Shown here in pieces: positions 24,492-37,025 of a DNA stretch of 64,000 nt. Source of the DNA: Glandiceps talaboti (Eukaryota; Hemichordata; Enteropneusta; Spengelidae); the NCBI RefSeq assembly GCF_964340395.1, contig NC_135561.1:620501-684500 (forward strand). The letters run 5' to 3'. A program made the translations under genes and the position numbers. Within the stretch, counting starts at the first letter, position 1. Every line of letters starts with the position of its first letter. The notes beneath the pieces are model-generated. The model was not told where the DNA came from, made no database searches, and was given only the letters and a program-made list of their open reading frames with translations.

Positions 24492-24595
24492 TATCAAGAT
24501 GGTAGTTTATGGATGAAAACAAGACTGAGTGTATGGTGTCAGGTGTGAAGGGATAAAAACAGTATATGATGGATGCAGATAATATGAGTGGAAAC

Positions 24596-25837
24596 AGTAT
24601 TTGCCACGATTTACTCCAAGAGATGAGATAACTGTATATGGATGGAAACCACAGTATTTGCCATGGTTTGCTCCAAGAGATGAGATAACTGTATATAAAT
24701 GGAAACCACAGTATTTGCCACGATTTACTCCAAGAGATGAGATAACTGTATATGGATGGAAACCACAGTATTTGCCACGATTTACTCCAAGAGATGAGAT
24801 AACTGTATATGGATGGAAACCACAGTATTTGCCACGATTTACTCCAAGAGATGAGATAACTGTATATGGATGGAAACCACAGTATTTGCCACGATTTACT
24901 CCAAGAGATGAGATAACTGTATATGGATGGAAACCACAGTATTTGCCATGGTTTGCTCCAAGAGATGAGATAACTGTATATGGATGGAAACCACCGTATT
25001 TGCCATGGTTTGCTCCAAGAGATGAGATAACTGTATATGGATGGAAACCACAGTATTTGCCATGGTTTGCTCCAAGAGATGAGATAACTGTATATGGATG
25101 GAAACCACCGTATTTGCCATGGTTTGCTCCAAGAGATGAGATAACTGTATATGGATGGAAACCACAGTATTTGCCACTGTTTGCTCCAAGAGATGAGATA
25201 ACTGTATATGGATGGAAACCACCGTATTTGCCACTGTTTGCTCCAAGAGATGAGATAACTGTATATGGATGGAAACCACAGTATTTGCCATGGTTTACTC
25301 CAAGAGATGAGATAACTGTATATGGATGGAAACCACAGTATTTGCCATGGTTTGCTCCAAGAGATGAGATAACTGTATATGGATGGAAACCACAGTATTT
25401 GTCATGGTTTACTCCAAGAGATGAGATAACTATATATGGATGGAAACCACAGTATTTGCCATGGTTTGCTCCAAGAGATGAGATAACTGTATATGGATGG
25501 AAACCACAGTATTTGCCATGGTTTGCTCCAAGAGATGAGATAACTGTATATGGATGGAAACCACAGTATTTGCCACGATTTACTCCAAGAGATGAGATAA
25601 CTGTATATGGATGGAAACCACAGTATTTGCCATGGTTTGCTCCAAGAGATGAGATAACTGTATATGGATGGAAACAACAGTATTTGCCATGGTTTACTCC
25701 AAAAGATGAGATAACTGTATATGGATGGAAACCACAGTATTTGCCATGGTTTGTTCCAAGAGATGAGATAACTATATATGGATGGAAACCACAGTATTTG
25801 TCATGGTTTACTCCAAGAGATGAGATAACTGAATATA
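24596..25837. repeat. 57-bp minisatellite, 22 units
   Basis: Twenty-two head-to-tail units of 57 bp share CCAAGAGATGAGATAACTGT and GGATGGAAACCACAGTATTT. Two variants alternate in blocks: CGATTTACT and TGGTTTGCT. Because 57 is divisible by 3, frames stay open on both strands (for example PRDEITVYGWKPQYL forward, SSLGANHGKYCGFHPYTVI reverse). The opposing open frames and near-identical units argue for satellite DNA rather than a gene. Confidence 0.95.
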
Positions 25838-26324
25838 GATGCAGTATATGTTGCAATTCACAGGAAAAATGGGCTGACAGTATATGGATGAAAACCAGTT
25901 TATTTTGCACTTAATATCAAGTTGAAATAACTGTATATGGATGAAATTAGTATATGATCATAGACAAAAGAACCCATCTTCTCTTTCCATTGTCTCTATA
26001 AATTGGCAATTACAGATGGTGTAACTGTTCTCTCAACCCTCTTGTGAAAACATTGTAAGGAGAACACTGCCTAAGACAGATCTGTAACCCCCCCCCCCCA
26101 CCCATAATAGCATACCCACATATATTGATGATAGAAAGTAATCCAGATATACATCATCTACAAACATATCAATAGTGTTTGTCCCAAATAACTACCACAG
26201 AGGTATGAATTTTCTGAAAGGTACATTGCATAAATTTCACACTGACAGATTTTCAAGTTTTAACTTTATCATAATGTAATTAGATGGAGATAGTCTTAGA
26301 TACGGGTTATATCAAGCACATGGC

Positions 26325-26415
26325 TGTGAAAGATCAGTGCATGAATGAAAGGTCATAGGTCACACAACACATGGTGAAAGGTCATAGGTTAAAGTGCATT
26401 TGTGAAAGGTCATAG
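26325..26415 (+). repeat. Short array of GTGAAAGGTCATAG
   Basis: GTGAAA-G-GTCATAG-like units occur about four times with CACATG-containing spacers. AGGTCA is the nuclear-receptor half-site; significance is unknown. Confidence 0.6.
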
Positions 26416-27865
26416 ATCTCACATATCACTGTCATAGATTAATCAAAATCAAAATTAGAGAAATTAGTTCAAGTATAGCTTACCAGTAAATAGGTAGCTA
26501 AGTTGATCATTTCCTATACAAGATATTGATTGAAATTCTTGAACAAACTTGGAGCATTCAACCAAAAACTGTTATTTCATTTGTTTAATATCTCACAATT
26601 CCAATCAATTTATAATTTAAGAAAAAACAAATCCAGACAAGTACATTGTAAAGTCACAAAATGCTCATTTACTACTCCATACAGTATTGATGCACAGTTA
26701 TGGCAGCTTTTGACAAATACACAGGATTACTGTATATACCATAATATGGTTAATCATAGTGTCTTATCAGACACCAAGTTCACTTACTAGTTGTTGAGAT
26801 ATACTAAATGGTTTGTTACTGTTGATGTACCTGTTAATCATTAGCTAAAGTAACATGTGATTAGAAGGAGGAACCTTTCAATCTATACAAAAGGTAACTA
26901 ATACAGGCTAGTATATTTACTGTAAAAGTTTTATCGTTTATCAGTTTATAAACTGATGCTGACTGCACTGGAAAGTATTTATATCCGTCCAAATAGCAGT
27001 TTAACCCCTCTTCAGGTCAAGTCTGTGTAGAGGACAGTGGCCATTGCAGGATGAGGGTTAAGAATTTAGTGATGTTAGAAATTTACATGACTTTTGACTT
27101 GTCATAGATAGGTGTACAGATATATTCCTGAATTCACTTGATTGGAAAATATACCTGAATTGAACTCATATGGCATAGTCAGATTCAAATACTATACTGA
27201 ACAAATATCAAATATCAGTTGTAAAAATGTCAAATATTGTTTGTATACTTATGTTTGCCAATGACACAATTGTATTCTTATTGATGTCAACAACATATTT
27301 GATTTGTGCCAAATTGGAATCACTTTCTGTTTTGTTAAAGTTTGTAACTAACATTTGTCCAGTTTGCATGTTGATGGGTACTAAGAGTATCTTCCATGAT
27401 TTTCAATTTTTGAGAAACGGTGGGTGTGATATTGTTTATGTTTTCAAATAAATTCCGACAAATGCAAGTTCAATCAGTCCGGAATCGTTCAAACTTTGTA
27501 AAAGTTGTAAAAACAAAAGAATCTCTTAAAGCTTTGAGAGGGCGCACTTCCAACTTCGTTGCGAGCTGTTTGATACCTTGCGACGGGAGTCGTCACCTGG
27601 GTAATAACTATTTATTTGTTGACTGTTCTTGCACATGACTTAATAACTTGCCAGTTGTGTAGAGTCAGATGTTTTCACTGAATATAATCATTTCCATTCT
27701 CAGAGTTGCAAAAAATCAATTTCATATTTTTTTGTATTTTCTAACCTGTACATTTATTTGTAAATTAAACTGTACAGTTTTTTAAATAAATGAACAAAAA
27801 GGCTATGCAGTCGTTTATTTTATGCAAGAAATATTTTTAAAAGTTGCCATATGAAACAACACATG

Positions 27866-27982
<117 letters not shown>

Positions 27983-28636
27983 GCAGAGGGAGGGGAGAGA
28001 AAGACATAACAGTGGGGACAGCCTGTGGGTGGGTGGGGGGGGGTGGAGAAAGACAGGATCAGCAGCAGATTGGAACCCATATGTAAGGCTTTAGTTCTGC
28101 TTTCTAGGAGAGGTACAGCTCACAGCTACGCCGCACTCACTGGATCGCATCGTACAAAGTGACGCCACAACGAGATGTGTTCCCATACCTAAGGGATCTG
28201 GTTTAGGCATAATGAAAAAATTGTGTGGTTCCGGTTACGTTCAATTTTAGAATAGGTGATGTAGGTCGATTTTTTATTTTATTTTTTTTGTGTGTCTAGT
28301 TCAGGTTTTCCATTGTTTTCCAAATGGTCTCTGTTATTTACTTCTTACTATCAGATGTATGAGTGTCTTTTTAAGTTGGTGGTAGTTTCTGCGTTCACTA
28401 TTTCTCGTGAGACTTCACAATTTTTGCGATTTTGTTATTTTTTTCTCGAATACGTTTTAGGCCTTATTGTGTTACTTGCTAATATGTATGTTTTAGTTTC
28501 CTGACCACGTCAACGGAAGCGATGCTAATATTCAGTACGAACAATGACATATCAAACCACATCGGAGTTCACTTTTGTATCGAGCTGAGAATGTTTCTAT
28601 CCATTTGCTATAGTTTTTTTTTTACCCATCCTGTCC

Positions 28637-28867
28637 CACAGGGGCGTGTAATATTTCATAGATTGTTGTTTTCCTGGTCTACAGACTAAATATAACAACC
28701 TTTTGATTAATATATATTCCTACATGTAAGGGGAAGAGACTAATATTTCTTCATAGTATAGAGATTGGTACATTTGTAGCAGCAAGATTCGTACGATATT
28801 TTCCTAAGAAAACTACATTCTAAGCAATAAGAAAACAACAATCTATGAAATATTACACGCCCCTGTG
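28637..28867. mobile_element. hAT-like MITE, 231 bp
   Basis: Perfect 37-bp terminal inverted repeats: the left begins CACAGGGGCGTGTAATATTT at 28,637-28,673, and the right (28,831-28,867) is its exact reverse complement. The 8-bp sequence TCCTGTCC is duplicated on both sides (28,629-28,636 and 28,868-28,875). An 8-bp target duplication and CA...GGGG termini fit the hAT superfamily. The 157-bp interior has no coding capacity, so it is non-autonomous. Identical termini suggest recent insertion. Confidence 0.9.
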
Positions 28868-28875
28868 TCCTGTCC

Positions 28876-28971
28876 TAGCATGTAAAGTGGTCTTTGTACG
28901 ATGGACTGTGGGCCTTTACTGAAATAAATAACTACATGTACTACATGTACTACTACTACTACTACTACTAC

Positions 28972-29026
<55 letters not shown>

Positions 29027-29988
29027 CCAAATGACATTGGTATTGATAATGATAACTTCAAGTTCAATAGCAAGTACAAGTACTGTATGACAATGGTGAC
29101 AACACTAATTACATTTGCTATAACTTTATATTGTATAGTAAACAGTCTCTGTTTAGTAAGTCAGATTATTAACAATTTGGGTAATAATTCAGAAAATCAG
29201 GAAAGTAGCAATACCATACGGTTTACAACCAGGTAACGCATATTTTCACATAGCATTTTGAAAATTAAATAGTGCAGTGTGCATTCCATACTTGACGTAG
29301 TGCCTACGTGAACTCGTGAGAAATGACACAGTGGAGATACTTTGCGACGAAAGAGTTGTACCATTAACATGCATATAAACTGAATGTGGGTGTAGCATTG
29401 GTATGAATTCCACGTGCACACTGGTCATGTTACAGGATAGGCCGGGCATACTGTACTATGCCACTCCTTGGAACCCACAAGAATAGTACCACCACCATGT
29501 ACACGTCACTTGTTTTCCTAGTCTGTTGTAAGTAGGTCAAAGCGGTCAGCCACAGGATGTGATTTTATTCAACCCGTATCTAATGACGCAGAACTGATAT
29601 CTCCATCCAATAAACAGTGGCCCATATGACAACCAAAGCATCCCTCTTAACATTTACTAGGGTTGACTTAGGGACAATGTAATCGTACAGATGGCATAAC
29701 AGGAAGTGATTCATTAAGATCGTATTAACCTATTACTTGTTTTGGGACTAGGACAGGGCTTCTGAAGTAGTTGTAGAAGACCACAGTCTTGGTGGTTGCC
29801 TGGAATCCACTCGTTCCCCCTACTGAGAGCAAAATCCCACCACGACTGGATACCAAGCTACCTAGGTGGTACAACCAGTACAGTCAGAAACGCTTTCATC
29901 TTGATCGATCTTGATACTCGGACTATCAATACATCTATTAGTCTGTCACAACCGGAAACCATGCATGTGATTTACTGTACACGCAATG
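28876..29988. other. Intergenic, no gene seen
   Basis: Apart from the trinucleotide tracts there is only unique sequence of moderate GC. No exon or element is recognised. Confidence 0.5.
28949..29025 (+). repeat. (TAC)n-(GTT)n trinucleotide tracts
   Basis: About 8 TAC/ACT units are followed by about 17 GTT units. Thr and Val runs in frames across it are artefacts. Confidence 0.95.
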
Positions 29989-31420
29989 GTCCCTTGATAC
30001 AAACCTGGGGAGAGTTGGTCCCTTGACACAAACCTTGGGAGAGATAGCCCTTGCCACAAACCTGGGGAGAGATGGTCCATTGACACAAACCTGGGGAGAG
30101 ATAGTCCCTTGATACAAACCTGGGGAGAGATAGTCCCTTGATACAACCCTGGGGAGAGATAGCCCTTGACACAAACCTGGGGAAAGATGGTCCCTTGACA
30201 CAAACCTGGGGAGAGATGGTCCCTTGACACAACCCTGGGGAGAGTTGGTCCCTTGACACAAACCTGGGGAGAGATAGCCCTTGACACAAACCTGGGGAGA
30301 GATAGCCCTTGACACAAACCTGGGGAGAGATGGTCCCTTGACACAAACCTGGGGAGAGATGGTCCCTTGACACAAACCTGGGGAGAGATAGCCCTTGACA
30401 CAAACCTGGGGAGAGATGGTCCCTTGACACAAACCTGGGGAGAGATGGTCCCTTGACACAAACCTGGGGAGAGACAGCCCTTGACACAAACCTGGGGAGA
30501 GATGGTCCCTTGACACAAACCTGGGGAGAGTTCATCCCTTGACACAAACCTGGGGAGAGATAGCCCTTGACACAAACCTGGGGAGAGATGGTCCCTTGAC
30601 ACAAACCTGGGGAGAGATAGCCCTTGACACAAACCTGGGGAGAGATAGCCCTTGACACAAACCTGGGGAGAGATGGTCCCTTGACACAAACCTGGGGAGA
30701 GTTGATCCCTTGACACAAACCTGGGGAGAGATAGCCCTTGACACAAACCTGGGGAGAGATGGTCCCTTGACACAAACCTGGGGAGAGTTGATCCCTTGAC
30801 ACAAACCTGGGGAGAGATAGCCCTTGACACAAACCTGGGGAGAGATGGTCCCTTGACACAAACCTGGGGAGAGATAGCCCATGACTCAAACCTGGGGAGA
30901 GATAGCCCTTGACACAAACCTGGGGAGAGATGGTCCCTTGACACAAACCTGGGAAGAGATGGTCCCTTGACACAAACCTGGGGAGAGATAGCCCTTGACA
31001 CAAACCTGGGGAGAGATGGTCCCTTGACACAAACCTGGGGAGAGTTCATCCCTTGACACAAACCTGGGGAGAGATAGCCCTTGACACAAACCTGGGGAGA
31101 GATGGTCCCTTGACACAAACCTGGGGAGAGATAGCCCTTGACACAAACCGGGGGAGAGATAGCCCTTGACACAAACCTGGGGAGAGTTGGTCCCTTGACA
31201 CAAACCTGGGGAGAGATAGCCCTTGACACAAACCTGGGGAGAGATAGTCCCTTGACACAAACCTGGAGAGAGATGGTCCTTTGACACAAACCTGGGGAGA
31301 GATGGCCCTTGACACAAACCTGGGGAGAGATGGCCCGTGACACAAATCTGGGGAGAGATGGTGCCTTGACACAAATCTGGGGAGAGATGGTGCCTTGACA
31401 CAAATCTGGGGAAAGATAGC
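29989..31420. repeat. 28/29-bp minisatellite, ~50 units
   Basis: Units contain CTTGACACAAACCTGGGGAG followed by either AGATGGTCC (29 bp) or AGATAGCC (28 bp); a few have AGTTGGTCC or AGTTCATCC. Because unit length varies by one base, the reading frame rotates, and several overlapping minus-strand frames stay open for hundreds of codons. No splice or start context supports coding. Confidence 0.95.
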
Positions 31421-32170
31421 TTAGTTTTTCGTATTCAATGTATGAACCAGGCTTGGTAACAATACTTATATAAATGTTGATGGGTTACAACGACTAGAAT
31501 GTCCATCAGCTTGGTACCATGGTAACGCCATGGAGGTATAGGACCAATGGAGACCTCCATGGTAGATCATGGATGCATCGTCAGGGCCTAATACATCCAT
31601 GGTAGATCAAATGACTTACAGAGGTTACATGTACAACGAGACGCACAAGTAGTTCTGGCATTGAGCTTTCGATGAGTCTTTGTCGATATATTGACATAAA
31701 CTTTCTGTTCCATATTACCATAATTAATCTTTATCCAAAGCTAGTAGTGCAATTGTCTTTTTAATTAATTTGTGGTACTATTGATTAGTATTAGTCAAGG
31801 CCAGTCAAGAGGTCATAGTAACAAAGTTTGAAAAGTAAATTCACTGATCATTTAGGCTTCCAGTATTCTTAATTAGAACAGGCCAACCTACCTACACTAC
31901 ATTTAAAAACTTTCTTGAAGCTATCATACAAGTGGGACACTTTTTTCTAAAGTGTTGTATCTCATAAAGTTGTCCAACTCGACTTTGTCAATAGCTGTTG
32001 TTGATAAGCTTTAATACCCAATTGAAGTGTTTTCTTACTTTCCTCATAAAAGCGAAAATAACATCCGACGTTCGTCATGTAATGGGGATTTACTCTCGAG
32101 CTGAAACTTAATCTTTCGGCCTTGATAGAGTAGCCTGTGGGTCGGAAATAAGTCGAAGTTACGCATAGTC
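31421..32170. other. Intergenic, no gene seen
   Basis: This stretch contains a cluster of CCATGG sites and a 10-bp inverted repeat (CCATGGAGGT at 31,528-31,537, ACCTCCATGG at 31,553-31,562). No gene is seen. Confidence 0.5.
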
Positions 32171-32409
32171 AATATTATCGCCTTATTTTGAGAGTGCACT
32201 ATTGTTGACCTTTGTATTTGCTTTCAGTATGACAAGCACTTTTATTCGGGGGCAGTGCTTTTTTGACGGATTAATTTATATTTATTTCTTATGAACTGTA
32301 ACTATTTTGTTGTATGTATATTTATTTTTTCCAGTTTGCTTGTGATATGTAAAATAGTTTTGACAGACCAGTTATGTAAATAAATAAAAAAAAAAAAATA
32401 TTATCGCCT
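32171..32409 (+). mobile_element. Poly(A)-tailed retro-insertion with 13-bp duplication
   Basis: AATATTATCGCCT occurs at 32,171-32,183 and again at 32,397-32,409. The latter directly follows a 13-base A run preceded by AAATAAATAAA. The intervening 213 bp is therefore a target-primed reverse-transcription insertion. It may be a 5'-truncated LINE, a SINE or a retrocopied 3' UTR. The body (ACTTTTATTCGGGGGCAGTG and so on) has no coding frame I recognise. Confidence 0.8.
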
Positions 32410-35400
32410 CACCATCCGAGTTGTGATCTAGTTTAGATGCCAGGAATTAAAGTAATTCCCATGTTATCACATTAGTGTTATCTTATCAGTGGAGTCAGAA
32501 GAATTACATACTTAGGAACTATTATCCGTATGATCATTCTTCTGGTCCGGACAGACATCTGTTTTTTTTTAAAGGTCAAGGCAATGGAGCCATTGAGGTC
32601 AATTCAGGTCAATCATCACTTCGTTTTGTAAACACACATCTGACTTGTAGGTGAAATGTCTCCCACCAACGTTCGTTGCCAGGACAACCAAGTCAAGACT
32701 CACCCATTCGCTCTTCAATTTCCGACGTGGTCAAACTTTCTACCAGTTCTTGTTAGAGCAAGGTCATCCGAGGTCAAACATAATGACTCTGATAATGGTT
32801 AGAAGACGTGAGCTATATTAATCATGACGTACATAACGATCTCCACAACGAGTTGAAGTCGTGTTTCATTTTTTCATTTCTCCTTTGACAATGTCCACGT
32901 TATTTGTCTTGTGTCTGTATGATTATTTTGTTAATATTTTAATATTCTATGTATGTATTTGTTTGTTTTTATAATTTGTTGTCGATTTGGATAGCATTTT
33001 ATAAGCTCCTCGCAGACTGGTCGATTGTTTGTTTTCCTGTGGCATCGCTTGAATAAGGACAGCACGGCACAAGATGAGATTCGGCTTTACATGTTTTCGT
33101 CACATTCATAACATAAAATCCAGTCATGTGACGTCGACCCCACACGACGACTGGATCATGTATAGACTGTCACATTGACTACTTTGGAAATCAAGCTATA
33201 GGCAAACTAAGACATACATATTATTGTCGCATACTGTAGTATTGTAAGATGGATATGAAGCTATAATCACCCTGTAATCAAGATAGTATAAACACTGAAT
33301 AAGGTTGAATGTGTGGCTACTTGAGCAGAACTTGCTATCAAAGATGCCACCCTACTGTGAGTGTAATTACACCAACATCCATTGATAGCATACTCAGAAG
33401 TATGTTGTAACATGGACCCTACACGTATAGTTTTAGTTTGTATCTATCGTAATTTGCCCATAGATTGATTGATTTCCGAAGTAGTACTAGTACCATGTTC
33501 TACACAAGCAAACAATATGCTCACAAATGAACAAACCATCGATTGAATTTGACCTATCGACCTATCTACCTACCTACATACTACCAGCTATTAAAACATC
33601 AATCAACTTGGGCAAGTATGTGCACTTAAAGTGAACTGTGCAAACGATTAGGACATTTTGTTATCAGCTATGATTCAACCCTACACAGTTTATGTATGTG
33701 TGTTCTACTGGTTATACACGACAACGTTCACGCCAATTCACACTTCTGAGTTCAGCAGGGCATTTCCTTATCAGTCTCATGCCCTTCTAAATTGCACATC
33801 AATATACTTACTTGTAAGTACGTGCTGTCAGGATAGTACACGATTGTCCAAGAGACACGTGATACAGAAATTTCGCATTACGTAGTTCTTGGTTGGTGTT
33901 GTTCTTTACAGCTAGAATTGGAACAAGTAAATGAATTAAAGGTTAGAACAACCAAATAAGATTAACCAACCAACCAACCAACCAACCAACCAACCAACAA
34001 TGAATTATCAAAGATCGTTGTTATTTATTAGTTAAAAGTATTAAATCATGTGCATGGATTTGCAAACATTTTTTTTATTTTATGTTTATATGCACAAAGT
34101 TCACGAGATATTATACATTCCTGTCCTGTTGAGAGACACTTGATCAGCCAAGTTTCATCGCTGGGTGCATATCAATATTTACGTATAAACATGTCCAAAG
34201 TTGACTGTGTGGTCTGTGTGGTGGGGGCTGTCATCTGTGTAGGGGGTATTTTCAATTGATTTGTTGACCTAACAAACGACAAGTCTAACAGATATATGAC
34301 ATGAAGTTGACACGTGATTGCATATCTAGTGAATTACTTGTAAAATATACTCGTCATGTGTTTTAGAATCTACCGTGGCCATATAACATACACGATGACA
34401 CTACTACAGTACCTTGACCTTCGCTATTTGATTTCGACTACCCCACGTGACTTGATTAGATGTAATCGAATTCAAGCAGCGAGGTACTAAGGGGGCTGTC
34501 ATTATGTATGCCCTGGGGTGGGGGTCTGAGAATTGCTTTGAAAATCCAACAAATTTCAGTAACCCCCCCCCCCCTGCCTGGCTTGAAATTGTTTCGTACT
34601 CCCCTCCTTAACACACGATACATACCATTTTAATTAGGAAAAATTATAGTATACTTTAAATAGTCATTTTATGTAACAGAACGTCATGTACTAGACTAGT
34701 ATATCTGTGCATTTAAAATTTAGCTAATATTACCATATTCTTTGTTCCTTGTTTTCAACATGCATTTAATATTTATAATCAGTATTTACCAGTTATAAAT
34801 ATCTATGCAATGAGACCTGTCAGAGATGTTCAGTTCACCAAGTCACCATATCATCCCAGTATCTGGTATGCTATCAATGACTGACATATAATCTACACCA
34901 TGATATTCTAGATTAGTTGATCCTATTTGGTCAGACTTTGCCCTCCTGTGTTTATTTCTTTAACCAGATTATTCCGCTTACTACCTTATCAATTAATGAT
35001 TTGTTTCATGTAACAGAACTCAATGTACTAGTATCGGTTTGATCAATTTGTGTTACAGATTGTTATGTTCCACTGTACTGGCTTCAGAAACTACATGCAT
35101 ATGTCAAATATGTATGCATTTCCATACGGATTATGTATTTTCATAAGGGCTATGTATATGCAATATGCACTGAAAAATTCTAACTATACTTGTGTTAGCA
35201 AAAACTTTGAGTAGCCCCCCCCCCCACCCTTTCACTGCCCTGTTTTTGAGTACCCCCCCCTTTCACTCCCCAATTTTTGACTGGACCCTAACTCTTCCGC
35301 CGACCCCCCCCCCGGTCGTAAATAATGGTGGCTCCCTAAAGAACTACTGCACGATGATCGCTTGTTCATTCTTAATAATTCACATTCACTCCACCTTTAC

Positions 35401-35580
35401 TTAAGTTATAAAACCAAAGATCAAATCGATCGTATAACAGGTTTCTTTCAAAGCCATGGTGTTTACACTGTGTTTACCTTTTTAGTATTATTTTTGGCTT
35501 CGGGGTGACGAATGAAAGGTACGGTACTTATAGTGTACCTATAGAAGTGGACATTGTTATGGATGGATCACACATTCAGT
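32410..35580. other. Intergenic, no gene seen
   Basis: A (CCAA)n tract (33,964-34,000) and poly-C runs (34,562 and 35,214-35,315) are the only features. Short open frames have no splice or homology support. Confidence 0.5.
33964..34000 (+). repeat. (CCAA)n microsatellite
   Basis: About nine CCAA units. Confidence 0.95.
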
Positions 35581-35589
35581 CGACGTCGG

Positions 35590-35825
35590 TGGGGTTTTGT
35601 CATAGACTGATGAGCTTGAAAGCCGAAGGTTGCATGTTGCAGGTTCGACTCGGAGCCCTGTCCCTGCCGTTTATTTCGAAAGGCTGAAATCCTTGAACAC
35701 GATGTGAACCAAGATTGTGCCCCAGTCAAACCCGGCTGTATAATTAGGGACCTGATAGGAATGAGGTTATGTTGTGAATCCTGCATTCAGCTTGCAGAGG
35801 CTGGAATCACGATGGCATAGTAACA
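35590..35825 (+). mobile_element. Probable tRNA-derived SINE remnant
   Basis: GGTTCGACTCG (35,642-35,652) matches an RNA polymerase III B box. It follows a degenerate tRNA-like D-arm/anticodon region (AGACTGATGAGCTTGAAAG). Downstream comes a non-tRNA body with CCAGTCAAACCCGGCTGTAT and GGGACCTGATAGG, of the kind found in invertebrate SINE bodies. No tail or target duplication is clear, so the boundaries are approximate. Confidence 0.45.
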
Positions 35826-37025
35826 GTATTGATAAACTCACAAATGGCGTTGTTTAGTCAGTTATTTCTCTAACATTTGAAGTGAACAAAACCAAACCCA
35901 GCGACTACAGATATATATATACGGTAAAAATAAACATGGTGTAAGATTCGTGACTAGTAGTAAACCCTTCTCTACATAACAGGGTATGTGTAAAACAAAT
36001 ACATGTATCATTGTGACCACATGTAAACCACATGTAAAGCAGTGTCATATACTTTTAAAGTAAAACCAATAGAAACAAAGATATCTAATAATTTGTGTAA
36101 AATGGCTGAAAATGACCAATTTCTGTAACCAACTTTTTAGCAATGCAAAGTTAATGAATATTTCACGTTTCTAAAAATAGATGCGTATAAAATGGCCGGA
36201 AGATGACCGATTTCTCTAACCAATATTTTAACGAAATTTCGAAAATGAGAAATGTCATGCTTCCAAATACTAATATAAAGTGCATTTAAAATATGTGGGA
36301 AACTGGCTCATTTGCCTTGCCAACATTTTGACAACAATTCGAAACTGAGCAATATATAAGGTTTCAAACCTAAAGGTTGATTGATGGCGGGAAGGGGCGA
36401 CTCATTTCTGAAGACACATTCCAAGAGATGCTGTGATACGAACGACGGAGAAGGGTGAAAGGTCATGAGTATTCTGTCCGTCTTACATTTCCTAACAACA
36501 CACTTTGATGTGATAACGGTCGGTGTGAGACATTTGTATCTACATGTAAAAGAACTTCAACAAATGTCTAATAGAAAGCAGGAAAGTAAAGACGGATCAA
36601 TTACACGGGAACAGTAGAAATCTTAGTTGTTGGCCGTGTCTGTTGATTTCCGGGGGATATATTCTCGTTTCCGGCCGTCTCTGATTTCACTTTTCCACCA
36701 AACAACTCTACAGAAAGAATGCCCCCGGGTTATCAAGATAGGAACAGTAAGGAAAGTGTAATATTTCACAACGAACAATGTAACCCAGTAGCTTGACAGG
36801 TGCAGAACGTGTAAGATTTCATAATTGCAAATAAAGTATGGGTATACACTAGAAATATACAGGGAATACGTTCAAATGCTTGCATTATCACTTATAAATT
36901 CCATCACAGTGACTGAAAAGTGTGTATTATACTATTGAATGTAAGTTTTGACAACCGTCAAATAGTAATTGGAGAGGTAAAATTACCTTTTATATAAAGT
37001 ACATCATTTTATTTATTACTTATTT
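35826..37025. other. Intergenic with decayed ~100-bp triplication
   Basis: No gene is seen. Positions 36,060-36,370 hold three diverged copies of a ~100-bp unit. Confidence 0.5.
36060..36370 (+). repeat. Degenerate ~100-bp tandem triplication
   Basis: Three successive blocks share AAAATGGC(T/C)G, a TGACC(A/G)ATTTCT-like segment, (T/C)AACCAA(C/T)(T/A)TTTTA and a GAAATT/GAAACTGAG-like segment. Divergence is high in the third. Internal periodicity is visible by eye but not exact. Confidence 0.5.

Noticed and set aside
24507-25914. Open frames of 467 and 437 codons on opposite strands
   Set aside because: They are produced by a 57-bp repeat whose length is a multiple of three; opposing frames over near-identical units are satellite artefacts.
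29938-31403. Overlapping minus-strand frames up to 485 codons
   Set aside because: All read the same 28/29-bp repeat in rotating frames; no start context, splice sites or composition of a real protein.
29989-31420. CRISPR-like regular repeats
   Set aside because: There are no unique spacers: units are contiguous, the window is clearly eukaryotic and no cas genes exist.
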